A stretch of DNA of 64,000 nt from JARYGU01 sp033795365 (GCA_033795365.1 JARYGU010000018.1:1-64000); one strand, 5' to 3'; positions 30,553-40,460 are shown, counted from the stretch's first letter. Notes: generated by a model from the letters alone, not told the origin. Numbers and translations are program-made.

Positions 30553-31386
30553 ATGGCAAACGAAGCCGAAGCCCTGCAACTGAACCTCGGATCGCTGCGC
30601 AGCGCCATGTCGCTGACGCTGCACACACATCACGCTTCCCGCATCTGGCATGGAAGAGCGGCCGTCGAAGGCAAGCCCGGCATCATCGGCCTCAACGGTT
30701 TCGTCGCGATCATGACCAAGCTGAAGCGCGGCGCGGAGCAGGACGATCCCTATTCCGACTGGTGGATGTTGCGCATCGAGGAAAAGCTCGGCGCCACCAA
30801 GGAACGGATCCAGCTTCTTCGCGAGCAGGTGGACCAGGCGCTCGCCGATGTTCCTCCTGCCCTCAGCCTTGGCGACAATCTCAATGTCCAGCCGGTCAAG
30901 CTGCCCCTCTTTGTCGCCTCGCAGCACGGCTTCATGGCCGTCTATCTCCTCGCCAACTACGACGAACTCGCCCGTCGCCTGATCCTGGCGCACCACACCG
31001 CCCTCATCGATCGCACCACGCTGGAGCGCTGGCTTGATGAGGGCGCGCATGCGCTGCGTAGCCTGTTCTCGCTGGCGCAGCAGTATCGCTATTCCGGGGC
31101 CACTCGCGAAGACTTCGCAGCGAAGAACGCCGCGGCGCGCGCCGCATTGGAGAAATTTGGAGAACTGCCTCGGGACGTTCTCGAAGGCACGCGCCGCTCC
31201 CGTTTTGCACCTTCTGTCGCCCGCCGCTCCACGCCGTTCTCATCGCCTTCGAGGGCTGGCCGCGTGGACGTACGCCGATTGAACGACGGCGAGAACACGC
31301 CGGCCGATGAGGCGATTGGAGAAGAGGCAGGTCAGGAAGACGAGGCTGCGTCGACCGAAGCCGACGACGAGGAGCAACCGGCATGA
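30553..31386 (+). CDS. PFL_4669-family integrating conjugative element protein
   Basis: A 277-aa protein: LGSLRSAMSLTLHTHHASRI, WHGRAAVEGKPGIIGLNGF and ANYDELARRLILAHHTALID are typical of the PFL_4669 family of PFGI-1-class elements. The last 70 residues are acidic and low-complexity. Start overlap with the next gene is 4 bp (ATGA). Role in the ICE core is unknown. Confidence 0.82.
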   Translation: MANEAEALQLNLGSLRSAMSLTLHTHHASRIWHGRAAVEGKPGIIGLNGFVAIMTKLKRGAEQDDPYSDWWMLRIEEKLGATKERIQLLREQVDQALADVPPALSLGDNLNVQPVKLPLFVASQHGFMAVYLLANYDELARRLILAHHTALIDRTTLERWLDEGAHALRSLFSLAQQYRYSGATREDFAAKNAAARAALEKFGELPRDVLEGTRRSRFAPSVARRSTPFSSPSRAGRVDVRRLNDGENTPADEAIGEEAGQEDEAASTEADDEEQPA

Positions 31387-31883
31387 CCCAATCCAACTAT
31401 TTCATGCCGCTGGAACAGACAGCCTATCAGGCACTGGAACAGATCGCCTACCTAAAAGGCCTTTTAAAGCCTTTTAAAGGTAAGGGGAGTCTGGAGGACT
31501 GGGCCAGCCGCTGCAGCGGCCTTCGCGACGATCTCATCACGCTCGCGGAACGCCGTATCCTGCCGCAGGCCCGCAACCATCCGTTCAGCCGACTCCCCGT
31601 GCAACTGGCCCTGCAGACGACCGGCGCTGGCACGACCTTTTTGCGCTGGCGCAATGCCGACCGGTCGAGAATGGGCGTCAAGCTCTGGGAGGAGCTGGTT
31701 TCCAGCACGGCTACGCCCCCGGCGCTGATCCCCGATCTCCTGGCGATGGAGGAACAGCGCGTCATCATCAACATGCAGGTCAGCCTGCTGCACAGCATGG
31801 TCCGGCAGGCGCTGGAATGCGCCGGAAAGCTTGAACGCGCGGAGGACGTGGCGAAACGCCGGGCGGCGGAGCAACTTTCATGA
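31383..31883 (+). CDS. DUF3158-type ICE protein
   Basis: A 166-aa, probably helical protein beginning MTQSNYFMPLEQTAYQALEQ. It corresponds in position and pattern (KPFKGKGSLEDWA, RNHPFSRLPVQLA) to the DUF3158 family that follows PFL_4669 genes. Both ends overlap neighbours by 4 bp, so it is co-translated. Function unknown. Confidence 0.72.
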   Translation: MTQSNYFMPLEQTAYQALEQIAYLKGLLKPFKGKGSLEDWASRCSGLRDDLITLAERRILPQARNHPFSRLPVQLALQTTGAGTTFLRWRNADRSRMGVKLWEELVSSTATPPALIPDLLAMEEQRVIINMQVSLLHSMVRQALECAGKLERAEDVAKRRAAEQLS

Positions 31884-32851
31884 CGCTGTCCGAGCCGCCC
31901 GCCAACCGCTGGCTCGACCGGACGCATATCGGCGATTGCCGGCAACTGCTGCGCCAGATGAGCCGAAGCGGCGTGTCCGTGCAGATGTGCGTCACCAGCC
32001 CGCCCTATTATCGTCTGCGCTCCTATCTGCCGGCAGGACATCCGGACAAGGCACTCGAACTCGGCGCAGAGGAGACGCCGACCGCATTCGTGACCTGCCT
32101 GGTCGAGGTGTTTCGCGCGGTCCGCGATCTGCTGGCGGACGACGGCACGCTCTGGATCGTGATTGGCGACACCTATGCCGGCACGGGTAAATCCGGAGGC
32201 GGCTGGCAGGGACAACGCTGGAGCAACCATGGCGCGGAGATAATCGGCCCTCGCGGCGGACGCTGGTCCCCGCCTCCGCCGGGTCTGAAGCAGAAGGATC
32301 TGATGGGCATTCCCTGGATGCTCGCCTTCGCACTACGAGACGACGGCTGGTATCTGCGGCAGGACATCATCTGGGCAAAGCCCAATCCCATGCCCGAGAG
32401 CATCACCGACCGCTGCACCCGATCGCATGAATATCTCTTCCTGCTCGCAAAGCAGGAACGGTACTATTTCGATCACAAGGCGACCATGGAGCCGGCTGTC
32501 GATCCGCGCGGACCAGGCAATCTGCGGCCGGTCCGGCTTCCGCCCGACGAACGCGTTTCCGGCCCCAACGCCAATCTGCGCGGTGGCCTTCACCGTATCG
32601 GCATGCGCCGGACCCGCCACAAGCGCGACGTCTGGACGATCCCGAACAAGCCGTTCCGCGGCGCCCATTTTGCGGTGTTTCCCGAGGAGCTGGTGACACC
32701 CTGCATTCTCGCCGGCTCGCGCGAGGGCGATATCGTACTCGATCCTTTCATGGGCAGCGGCACGTCCGCCGCCGTAGCGAAGAGGCTGCGACGGCGCTTC
32801 ATCGGCTGCGAACTGAACCCCTCGTTTCTCGAACTTCACCGCCTGCGCTGA
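31880..32851 (+). CDS. Beta-class site-specific DNA methyltransferase
   Basis: A 323-aa methyltransferase. The catalytic motif CVTSPPYYRL (about residue 36) precedes the AdoMet-binding DPFMGSGTSAAVAKRL (about residue 288), the beta order. TSPPY suggests N4-cytosine rather than N6-adenine as target. No cognate nuclease is adjacent, so this is an orphan enzyme, probably protecting the element's DNA from host restriction. It overlaps the DUF3158 gene by 4 bp. Confidence 0.87.
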   Translation: MTLSEPPANRWLDRTHIGDCRQLLRQMSRSGVSVQMCVTSPPYYRLRSYLPAGHPDKALELGAEETPTAFVTCLVEVFRAVRDLLADDGTLWIVIGDTYAGTGKSGGGWQGQRWSNHGAEIIGPRGGRWSPPPPGLKQKDLMGIPWMLAFALRDDGWYLRQDIIWAKPNPMPESITDRCTRSHEYLFLLAKQERYYFDHKATMEPAVDPRGPGNLRPVRLPPDERVSGPNANLRGGLHRIGMRRTRHKRDVWTIPNKPFRGAHFAVFPEELVTPCILAGSREGDIVLDPFMGSGTSAAVAKRLRRRFIGCELNPSFLELHRLR

Positions 32852-32893
32852 CCATCGTCGGCAAGGGCATTTCACCAGCAAGGAGATAGCAAC

Positions 32894-33355
32894 ATGAGCA
32901 CGCGTTTCAGTGGCGAGGGCAACATCGGCTCTGCGCCAGACTATCGCGAATTCACCAGCGGCAACGACGAGCCGCGCCGGCTTTTGCGGCTGAACGTCTA
33001 TTTCGACAACCCCGTGCCGACCAGGGACGGCTACGAGGACCGCGGCGGCTTCTGGGCCCCCGTCGAACTCTGGAACGCGGAGCCCGACTGGGCGAAGCTC
33101 TACCAGAAGGGCATGCGCGTGCTGGTCGAAGGCCGCATGCTGCGCGAGGAATGGGAGGACGCCGAGGAAAACGAGCGCGTAACCTTCAAGGTGGATAGTC
33201 GCCGCATCGCCATCCTGCCCTACCGGATCGAAAGCGTGAAGCTCGGCCCCAAGCAGCAGGAGATCGATAGCCAGACGCAACCCGCTCGGGCGGATGCAAA
33301 GCCGAAGCAGGCCGCAGGTGCGCGGGAAGCGAAAGCCGCGAAGACGAAAGAATAA
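32894..33355 (+). CDS. ssb: Single-stranded DNA-binding protein (ICE type)
   Basis: A 153-aa protein with an OB-fold-like region (RLLRLNVYFDNPVPTRDG, GFWAPVELWNAEPDWAKLYQ, GMRVLVEGRM) and a lysine/alanine-rich tail. It matches the SSB-like proteins encoded next to topB in this ICE class and would coat DNA during transfer or replication. AAGGAG precedes the ATG. Confidence 0.78.
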   Translation: MSTRFSGEGNIGSAPDYREFTSGNDEPRRLLRLNVYFDNPVPTRDGYEDRGGFWAPVELWNAEPDWAKLYQKGMRVLVEGRMLREEWEDAEENERVTFKVDSRRIAILPYRIESVKLGPKQQEIDSQTQPARADAKPKQAAGAREAKAAKTKE

Positions 33356-33421
33356 CTCGTACGAGGGCGGCTGCGCCAGTTCGCATCCGCCCTCCATGCG
33401 CCAGTTCGTTACGTCGAGGCT

Positions 33422-33700
33422 TTACGCGTTGAGCGTATCCTTGATCGCCTTGGCCGGCTGGAAAGTCAGCCTCTTTGCAGCCGCGATCTTGACCGTCGCA
33501 CCCGTCGCGGGATTGCGGCCCTCGCGCTCCGCTGTCTCCTTCAATTTGAACTTTCCGAAGCCAGGGATGCTGGTCTCAGTACCGCTCGTTGCTGCTTCCG
33601 TGATCTGCTTGAATACGCTCTCGACAATGGTCTTGGCCTGCGCCTTCGTCAGACCCTGCTCGGCGGCGATCTTGTCTGCGATTTCGTTTGTCGTCGTCAT
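33422..33700 (-). CDS. HU-family DNA-binding protein
   Basis: A 92-aa nucleoid protein with the family marks GFGKFKL and GRNPATGATV and an N-terminal helical dimerisation part (TTTNEIADKIAAEQGLTKAQ). It bends DNA as a dimer. It is on the opposite strand to the surrounding ICE genes and converges with ssb, suggesting independent expression. Confidence 0.93.
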   Translation of the reverse strand: MTTTNEIADKIAAEQGLTKAQAKTIVESVFKQITEAATSGTETSIPGFGKFKLKETAEREGRNPATGATVKIAAAKRLTFQPAKAIKDTLNA

Positions 33701-33944
33701 GGGAAATAGACTCCTCGTTTATCAGTTGCCCCGTCTCTATGAGACCGAATGCGCGCGGCGAGGCTAGACGACAGAACCGCCGGACAGGCGTCATCCACCA
33801 TAAATGTTCGATTTCCAGCCTCTTGCGCCCCCTTCCCGTCCCAAACCCGGTTGTCCCCGACGCCGCATTCTTTGCTGCCGATCTCACCAAACACAGCCAT
33901 CGTCGCCGCGTCAGTCGAAAGGAACACCGGTTTCGAGGAGGCGT

Positions 33945-36002
33945 ATGCGGGTCTTTCTGTGCGAGAAGCCCTCACAGGGCAAGGACATCGCAAGGGTTCT
34001 CGGCGCGCGGGAGCGTGGCAGCGGCTGCATCATCGGCAGCGGCGTCGTCGTGACCTGGTGCATCGGCCACCTCGTCGAGACCGCGCCGCCGGAAGCCTAT
34101 GGCGAAGAATACAAGCGCTGGTCTCTCGACCAGCTTCCCATCATTCCCCAGCAATGGCGAAACGAGGTCAAGACCTCCACCGTCACGCAATTCAAGATCG
34201 TCAGACAATTGATCAGCCAGGCGAGCGAACTGGTCATCGCCACGGACGCCGACCGTGAAGGCGAGATGATCGCCCGCGAACTCCTCGACCTTTGCGGCTA
34301 TCGCGGCCCGATTCAGCGTCTCTGGCTGTCGGCCCTCAACGACACCTCGATCCGCAAGGCGCTTGAAGCCCTCAAGCCCGGCGCCGAGACCCTGCCGCTT
34401 TACTTCTCGGCCCTCGCCCGCTCCCGTGCCGACTGGCTGATCGGGATGAACCTCTCCCGGCTGTTCACGCTCTTGGGCCGCAAAGCCGGCTATCAGGGCG
34501 TGCTCTCGGTAGGCCGCGTCCAGACCCCAACCCTTCGCCTCGTTGTCGATCGGGATCGGGAGATCGCCTCTTTCGTCCCCACACCGTTCTGGGAGATTGA
34601 GGTCAGCCTGTCCCATGCCGGCCGGTCCTTCATCGCACACTGGTCGGCGCCGGTCGGCACTATGGACCTGGCCGGACGCTGCATCCAGCATCCGGTGGCG
34701 CAGCAGGCGCTCGCCGTGTTGCGCGGAGCCGGCGAAGCGCAGGTAATCTCCGTCGAGACGGAACGCATCCGCGTGGCTCCGCCCCTTCCCTTCGATCTCG
34801 GCACCTTGCAGGAGGTTTGTTCTCGCCAGTTCGGGCTCGACGTGCAGGAAACGCTCGACATCGCCCAGGCACTCTACGAGACGCACAAGGCCACGACCTA
34901 TCCCCGCTCCGATTCCGGCTATCTGCCCGAAAGCATGCTGGCAGAGGCCCCGACCGTCCTCAACGCCCTTGCCGCAACCGATCCCGGCATCCGAACGCTC
35001 ATCGACACGCTCGACCTCAATCAGCGATCCCGCGCCTGGAGCGACACGAAGGTCACCGCCCACCACGGCATTATTCCGACACTGGAACCAACCAGGATCG
35101 AGGTCATGTCCGACAGGGAGCGCGCCGTCTACCGGCTGATCCGATCGCATTACCTGGCGCAGTTTTTGCCACACCACGAATTCGACCGGACGCTCGCCGA
35201 ACTCTCCGCCGGCAGCGAAACGCTGCTCGCCAGCGGCAAGCAGGTGATCGTGCCCGGCTGGCATCTGGCGCAAGTCGGCAAAGGCCAGAACGAGTCCGGG
35301 GTCGGCCAACAACCCGACGGCGACGACGAGGAAACCGCTCTCCGTAGTCAGGTCCTCCCGCCTCTGGCCAAAGGCGTCCGTTGCACGATCGGCGATGTCG
35401 AATTGAAGGCTCTGAAGACGCAGCCACCAAAACCCTATACGCAGGGCGAACTGGTCAAGGCGATGAAAGGCGTCGCGAAACTCGTGACCGATCCGCGCCT
35501 GAAGCAGAAGCTGAAGGAAACCACCGGCATCGGCACCGAGGCGACCCGCGCCGGCATCATCACCGGTCTCTTCGATCGCGGTTACCTGATCAAGAAGGGC
35601 CGTTCCATCCGTGCGTCCGACGCCGCCATCACCTTGATCGACGCTGTGCCGCCGGCAATCGCCGATCCCGGCACTACGGCGATCTGGGAGCAGGCGCTCG
35701 ACATGATCGAATCCGGCCAGATGACGCTCGACGCTTTTATCGACAGGCAATCGGCATGGGTCGCGCAACTCGTCGAGCAATATCGCGGCGCCCATCTTTC
35801 CGTCCGTGTTCCCGAGGGGCCGCCCTGCCCGCTCTGCGGGTCCGCTACCCGCCAGCGCACCGGCAAGACCGGGCCGTTCTGGTCATGCAGCCGCTATCCC
35901 GAATGCAAGGGCTCGGTGGCTATCGAAGCGAAGGGGCCCAAAACGGGCCGTTCCAATCGATCCGCGCCTCGAAAGCGGCACTCGAAGCCAAAGGGCTCCT
36001 GA
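33945..36002 (+). CDS. topB: DNA topoisomerase III
   Basis: A 685-aa type IA topoisomerase. The TOPRIM domain has ATDADREGEMIAREL (about residue 100); the active-site tyrosine is in TTYPRSDSGYLPE (about residue 320); the C-terminus carries a zinc ribbon (CPLCG, CSRYPEC). ATG at 33945 follows GAGGAGG. ICE-encoded TopB relaxes or decatenates DNA during replication and transfer. Length is normal. Confidence 0.93.
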   Translation: MRVFLCEKPSQGKDIARVLGARERGSGCIIGSGVVVTWCIGHLVETAPPEAYGEEYKRWSLDQLPIIPQQWRNEVKTSTVTQFKIVRQLISQASELVIATDADREGEMIARELLDLCGYRGPIQRLWLSALNDTSIRKALEALKPGAETLPLYFSALARSRADWLIGMNLSRLFTLLGRKAGYQGVLSVGRVQTPTLRLVVDRDREIASFVPTPFWEIEVSLSHAGRSFIAHWSAPVGTMDLAGRCIQHPVAQQALAVLRGAGEAQVISVETERIRVAPPLPFDLGTLQEVCSRQFGLDVQETLDIAQALYETHKATTYPRSDSGYLPESMLAEAPTVLNALAATDPGIRTLIDTLDLNQRSRAWSDTKVTAHHGIIPTLEPTRIEVMSDRERAVYRLIRSHYLAQFLPHHEFDRTLAELSAGSETLLASGKQVIVPGWHLAQVGKGQNESGVGQQPDGDDEETALRSQVLPPLAKGVRCTIGDVELKALKTQPPKPYTQGELVKAMKGVAKLVTDPRLKQKLKETTGIGTEATRAGIITGLFDRGYLIKKGRSIRASDAAITLIDAVPPAIADPGTTAIWEQALDMIESGQMTLDAFIDRQSAWVAQLVEQYRGAHLSVRVPEGPPCPLCGSATRQRTGKTGPFWSCSRYPECKGSVAIEAKGPKTGRSNRSAPRKRHSKPKGS

Positions 36003-36193
36003 AGCAAGACACGTCTGCCTGTGGCCGCGCTTCCAGCGGTTGTCGGCATGGCCTCGCATCCCCGCGAGGCATCCCTAGCATGTCCCCGCCTTCTGAAACG
36101 GCATGAAGCTCTCCGGTGATCGTGTTGCCGGGCGAGAGGAAGGCGTTGTCCTCGGCAGACCGCATCGACCGGTCGATTGATCCCCTCATTCGA

Positions 36194-36257
36194 CGTCGAC
36201 CCGAAGAGTTTCCCTGCGCCTCGTAACGGAGGCGCGCGGAGACCCTTCGGGTCGACG
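36194..36257. repeat. Nested inverted repeat
   Basis: A perfect 13-bp outer stem (CGTCGACCCGAAG with CTTCGGGTCGACG) encloses a 7-bp inner stem (GCGCCTC with GAGGCGC). The size and lack of a T-run argue against a simple terminator; a structured RNA or a DNA processing site is possible. Confidence 0.6.
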
Positions 36258-36432
36258 GTGTTCGTCGCCGGTGCCCGCCGGCGAAACAACGGGCTCCTTT
36301 TGTGCGCGGATGCGTGCCGAAGGATGCTGACCCAAGCCACGACAAGGGTCGGGTGCGATTGCTGATGCAGCGGAAGGCTCTACGACCGGCCAAATGTCCC
36401 TGTGACAGCCCACGGGTGGTTTCCTCGTCTTT

Positions 36433-36456
36433 CGCCGGAGATCCCGGTCTCCGGCG
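36433..36456 (+). promoter_or_regulatory. Leader hairpin before the cytosine methyltransferase
   Basis: CGCCGGAGA-tcccgg-TCTCCGGCG, a perfect 9-bp stem 71 bp before the start codon; first of the series of leader hairpins. Confidence 0.55.
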
Positions 36457-36527
36457 TCCTGTTCCCCTCTTCCCCCACACATCGCGCCGTCAGTCTCGGA
36501 CCGCCGGCCAGAACAGGAGATGCAGCA

Positions 36528-38288
36528 ATGGCCCCGCAACCCCTCACCTATGGCAGCGTCTGCTCCGGCATCGAAGCCGTGACCCTCGCCTGGAAGCGGC
36601 TCGGATGGAGACCGGTCTGGTTCTCCGAGATCAATCCGTTTCCGAACGCCGTCCTCGCCCACCACTATCCGGATATCCCCAATCTCGGCGACATGACGGG
36701 CATCGCGGCCCGCGTGCGCGCCCGCGCCGCCGCCGCGCCCGACATTATCGTCGGCGGCACGCCCTGCCAGGCTTTCAGCGTCGCCGGCGCGCGGCAAGGT
36801 CTTTCCGATCCGCGCGGTGCCCTCACCCTCAAATACACGGAGCTTGCAGATGCCATCGACCATACCCGCCGGGAAAACGGCCAGCCGCCCGCCATCGTCG
36901 TTTGGGAGAACGTGCCCGGCGTCCTCTCCGACCGGTCCAACGCCTTCGGATGCCTTCTGGGCGCATTGGCCGGAGAAGGCGGCGCGCTGGAGCCGGCAGG
37001 GCGAAAATGGACGAACGCTGGTTGTGTCGCTGGACCCCGCCGCCGCATCGCGTGGCGGATACTCAATGCGCAATATTTCGGAGTCGCCCAACGCCGCCGT
37101 CGCGTGTTTCTTGTGGCAAGTGGTCGAGACGACCTCGATCCCGCCGCAGTACTTTTTGAGCCCCATCGCCTGTCAGGGGATTCTTCGCCGCGCGGCGCGG
37201 CGTGGGAAATCGCTGCCCGACCTGCTGAAGGCGGCCCTGACCGCGCAGGCGGCTTTTCCGACTCTCTGGCCGGATCCTATAGCCGGCCAGCACTCACCGT
37301 CTGCTTCGGCGGCGGCAACCGGCAGGGGCCGATCGACCGGGCAGCCTGCCTGACGGCGCGCGGCCACAAATGCGATTTCGAGGTCGAGACCTTCGCGGCC
37401 CAGTCCGTCACCGGCGAGAAAACGCACGCACTCAACACCGCCAATGGAGGCAAAGGCAGCAGCGAGGACGGCACCGGGCGCGGCGTACCGATCGTCGCCC
37501 ATTCCGTCGCCTTCGCCCAGAACAGCCGCGGCGAAGTTCGCCTCGAGGCGGGCCACGGCAATATCGCGGGCGCGCTGAACACCGGCGGCGGCAAGCCCGG
37601 TTACGGCATGCCGGTGATCGCGTGCCGGGGTGAGAAGCGGCATCCGTTTTCGGCGATCGCGTTCTCGGCGAAGGATCACGGCGGCGACGCGCTGGAAGAT
37701 ATCGCGCCGACGCTGCGCGCCGGTGTCCGCGCCAACGGCAATGCGAATGGCGGCGTCATGCCGGCTATCGCCTTCAGGACCCTCCGCGCCACGTTTCAGC
37801 ACGAGATCGCCGGCACACTGATCAGCCACTACCGAAGCGAACCGGAGACCACCGACACAATCCTCGGGCCGGATCTGGTCGCCCGGTCCGTTGCGCTGCG
37901 CGGTCGTAACGGCGGCGCGACGATCGAACTCGGCGATGAGGTGGCCACCACGCTGCGCGCCAGCGGCGGCGGCGGCGACAAGGCCCATGTCCTGCTGCCG
38001 CCGACCGATGACTATTTCTACGGCCAGATGCTCGGCCCCGACGAAACCGGCTGGTCGCATTGGGCTGGCTGGCGTGTCCGGCGCCTCATGCCGGTCGAGT
38101 GCGAACGGCTTCAGGGCATGCCGGACAACTACACGCTCGTCCCCTATCGCGGAAAGACGGCCGCCGATGGTCCGCGCTACAAGGCGATCGGCAATTCCAT
38201 GGCCGTGCCCTGCGTCGCCTGGCTCGGGCAGCGAATAGCCGAAGCATTATGCATTCCGACAAATAACGTGAATAGGATCATCGGCTGA
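36528..38288 (+). CDS. DNA (cytosine-5) methyltransferase
   Basis: A 586-aa C5 methyltransferase: AdoMet motif CSGIEAVTLAWKRLGW (about residue 11), catalytic GGTPCQAFSVAG (about residue 78), VVWENVPG (about residue 124), GVAQRRRRVFLVASG and the C-terminal YKAIGNSMAVPC. About 300 residues of variable target-recognition sequence lie between the last two, longer than in host Dcm enzymes. AACAGGAGA precedes the ATG at 36528. No nuclease partner; probably protects the transferred element. Confidence 0.93.
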   Translation: MAPQPLTYGSVCSGIEAVTLAWKRLGWRPVWFSEINPFPNAVLAHHYPDIPNLGDMTGIAARVRARAAAAPDIIVGGTPCQAFSVAGARQGLSDPRGALTLKYTELADAIDHTRRENGQPPAIVVWENVPGVLSDRSNAFGCLLGALAGEGGALEPAGRKWTNAGCVAGPRRRIAWRILNAQYFGVAQRRRRVFLVASGRDDLDPAAVLFEPHRLSGDSSPRGAAWEIAARPAEGGPDRAGGFSDSLAGSYSRPALTVCFGGGNRQGPIDRAACLTARGHKCDFEVETFAAQSVTGEKTHALNTANGGKGSSEDGTGRGVPIVAHSVAFAQNSRGEVRLEAGHGNIAGALNTGGGKPGYGMPVIACRGEKRHPFSAIAFSAKDHGGDALEDIAPTLRAGVRANGNANGGVMPAIAFRTLRATFQHEIAGTLISHYRSEPETTDTILGPDLVARSVALRGRNGGATIELGDEVATTLRASGGGGDKAHVLLPPTDDYFYGQMLGPDETGWSHWAGWRVRRLMPVECERLQGMPDNYTLVPYRGKTAADGPRYKAIGNSMAVPCVAWLGQRIAEALCIPTNNVNRIIG

Positions 38289-38337
38289 CAGGCATTGGTG
38301 CTCGTTGGTCTCATCACCGTCCGGCACATTGCATTCC

Positions 38338-38465
38338 ATGTCGCTGAAGTTTCAGCACATGCCAGCAGCCAGGTCCTGAAGGCTGCGACGTGGTTTTCCG
38401 CGTCAGACCGCCAGTCCGCTTCGCATCGTTCCCGCGGACGAACGCCATGTCGGCGTGATGCTCCT
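38338..38465. repeat. Intergenic ICE element, copy A
   Basis: Contains TCGCTGAAG, CATGCCAGCAG, GGTTTTCCGCG and CAGTCCGCTTCGCATC in the same order as copy B at 40256-40391. It lies upstream of the GHKL ATPase gene. Confidence 0.7.
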
Positions 38466-38582
38466 TCCTCCTCGCGCGATCGCTCCTTTCGAGAGTCGTC
38501 ACCACCGCGCCACCGCGCCGTGCCTCATCTCGCGCATCACCATCCACCGCGCACGCCCGCGCCCACCTCCAGGGAGACCCCC

Positions 38583-40148
38583 ATGGGCGACACCATTCGT
38601 CTGAAGACCAACCAGCAACGGCTCATCGCCAATCTGAGGCACGCCTTCAATCCCTCCTCCATGCTCGGCGAGTTGCTTCAGAATGCCCGCCGCGCGAAGG
38701 CGAGCCACATCCGCGTCACCGCAGGCGACACGTCGATCACCGTCGAGGATGACGGTATCGGTATCGCCGATCTGCAATCGCTCATCTTCATCGCCGCATC
38801 CGGCTGGGATCCGGAATTGCAGGCGCGCGAAAACGCCTTCGGGATGGGCGTCCTGTCGACCCTTTACTTTTCCGAACGGCTGCTCGTGCATTCTGGAGAC
38901 CGGTCGTTCGGCGCCAGCACGGCGCAGATCATCGCCGGGGAACCGATCCACGTTTACGAAGCGCCGGTACGCGTCGGCACGGGTATCCGGCTCGAAGGCG
39001 TGAAATCGCCAACGGAGGGCCTTGTCCTTTCCGACTGGGTCGGACAGCAGCTCCGGCGGCTTGCCACGGCCTTCCCCGTCCGCATCTCGTTCAACGGCAG
39101 CGAACTGCCGCGTCCGCTTGCCGATCCGGCCTTGCCATGGCGCGACACGCCCGTCGGAAAGATCCTGATCGACCTCGACGCCCAGCGGTTTCAGTGGCGT
39201 GCTTTTCTTCAGGGGCTTCCCATCGGAAAGGATATGAGGACGTCGGAGCACCACGTCGTCCTCCTGCACGACGACATGATCGCCCGCCTGCCCGATCGGC
39301 AGTATCTTCTCAATGAGCGCGAGGACAATCAGCGCATCCAGGACGCCGTCAGCACGGCGTTCCGGCAGGCATTGATCGAGAAGAAGGGGGCAATGGCGCC
39401 CGAGGAGTTCATCGATGCCTACGGTAGCACCTGCCTCAGTTCCTCGAATGGCGATCTCCTCAATGACATACCCTTCGCTCAGTGCTCCTGGTTCCGGAAC
39501 TGGCGCGATGTTCCTCCCGGTCACGGGAATGAATGGGAGGGGCGGTTCCAAGGCGGCGTCGTTGCCGCCGAGACCCTGACCGAAACCGGTGTCTGGCTTG
39601 TCGATATGGATGACGACGAGGAAAAGACCGTGGAGGTCTATCTTTGCGCTCGCAACGGCTTTCTTCTCGAAGAGCAAGGCCTCCATTCCGGACACTGGCT
39701 GAACCGGATAAGCCGTGTCGTCGCGCCGGAACAGGTGATCGTTCGCCACGGCGCTATCCTGCATCGGGAAGAGGACGCCGCGCTGGTGGAAATGACCGAC
39801 CTCGTGCTGACGGATTCGATCCATCTCAGCCTTGCCGACGATCCAGCCGAATACCCGGTCTCCTCCGTGCGCAAGGATGGGGTCGTTCATCTCACGGCCG
39901 ACGCCAGCAATGTGACCCGGCTGATTTCCGACTATGTCTTCGATAACCGCTACGACGAACGCGCGAGAGATGAGGATAGGGAGACGATCGCAACCTTCAT
40001 CGCGATCGGCTTGTCGAAAGAACCGGCTCGCGCCGTTGAGGCGCTACTGCCCGAGCATCTGCGCTACATGCCGCAGCCGAAGCTTGCCAATGTGACCGTT
40101 CGTCTGGTCTTCGACGGCGAGGGCAAGCTGAAAAACGTGATCTCCTGA
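38583..40148 (+). CDS. GHKL (Hsp90-like) ATPase, ICE protein
   Basis: A 521-aa protein with an N-terminal Bergerat ATP-binding fold: N-box SMLGELLQNARRAKASHI (about residues 20-37), G1 VEDDGIGIADL and G2 ENAFGMGVLSTLYFSE. The remaining 400 residues have no recognised domain. Start chosen at MGDTIRLKTNQQ after AGGGAGACC. Similar proteins recur in ICEs of this class; the role is unknown, possibly chaperone-like or a MutL/Hsp90-type switch. Confidence 0.75.
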   Translation: MGDTIRLKTNQQRLIANLRHAFNPSSMLGELLQNARRAKASHIRVTAGDTSITVEDDGIGIADLQSLIFIAASGWDPELQARENAFGMGVLSTLYFSERLLVHSGDRSFGASTAQIIAGEPIHVYEAPVRVGTGIRLEGVKSPTEGLVLSDWVGQQLRRLATAFPVRISFNGSELPRPLADPALPWRDTPVGKILIDLDAQRFQWRAFLQGLPIGKDMRTSEHHVVLLHDDMIARLPDRQYLLNEREDNQRIQDAVSTAFRQALIEKKGAMAPEEFIDAYGSTCLSSSNGDLLNDIPFAQCSWFRNWRDVPPGHGNEWEGRFQGGVVAAETLTETGVWLVDMDDDEEKTVEVYLCARNGFLLEEQGLHSGHWLNRISRVVAPEQVIVRHGAILHREEDAALVEMTDLVLTDSIHLSLADDPAEYPVSSVRKDGVVHLTADASNVTRLISDYVFDNRYDERARDEDRETIATFIAIGLSKEPARAVEALLPEHLRYMPQPKLANVTVRLVFDGEGKLKNVIS

Positions 40149-40158
40149 CAATCTTGCG

Positions 40159-40184
40159 GGCGCTCCTCGGAGCGCCCTTTCTTC
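40159..40184 (+). terminator. Rho-independent terminator after the GHKL gene
   Basis: GGGCGCTC-ctcg-GAGCGCCC followed by TTTCTT. Confidence 0.8.
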
Positions 40185-40255
40185 TGAAATCGGGAATGAC
40201 CGGCGTACCGTTTCCGGCGCGACGGGCGCGTCCTCGCGCGCCATGCTGGCCTCCT

Positions 40256-40391
40256 ATGTCGCTGATGTCTTCAGCGCATGCCAGCAGTCTCGGTCTTTTA
40301 CGACTGCGCCACGGTTTTCCACGTGGTCGACCGATCCAGTCCGCTTCGCATCACTCTTCGCGGACAAACGCTCTCCAGCGTTCGATGCTCC
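40256..40391. repeat. Intergenic ICE element, copy B
   Basis: Shares long identical blocks with copy A, including CAGTCCGCTTCGCATC, CATGCCAGCAG and CGCGGAC, in the same order and at similar spacing. Confidence 0.7.
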
Positions 40392-40460
40392 CGCCCCTCG
40401 AATTTCGGGGCATTTCATAAGGCTCTGCGCTTCGACGCCTTGCCTTTCCCTCCATCATCA

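Larger units (their letters stand above)
36003..36527. other. Non-coding region with strong secondary structure
   Basis: 525 bp between topB and the cytosine methyltransferase. No gene is supported; it holds the nested hairpin at 36194-36257 and a 9-bp leader hairpin at 36433-36456. Confidence 0.6.

Noticed and set aside
33972..35795. Long open frame (607 codons) on the minus strand
   Set aside because: It is antisense to topB, whose motifs and ribosome-binding site are clear; the translation is low-complexity shadow of GC-rich codons.
38499..39890. Minus-strand frame of 463 codons
   Set aside because: Antisense to the GHKL ATPase gene, which has a full ATP-binding motif set.
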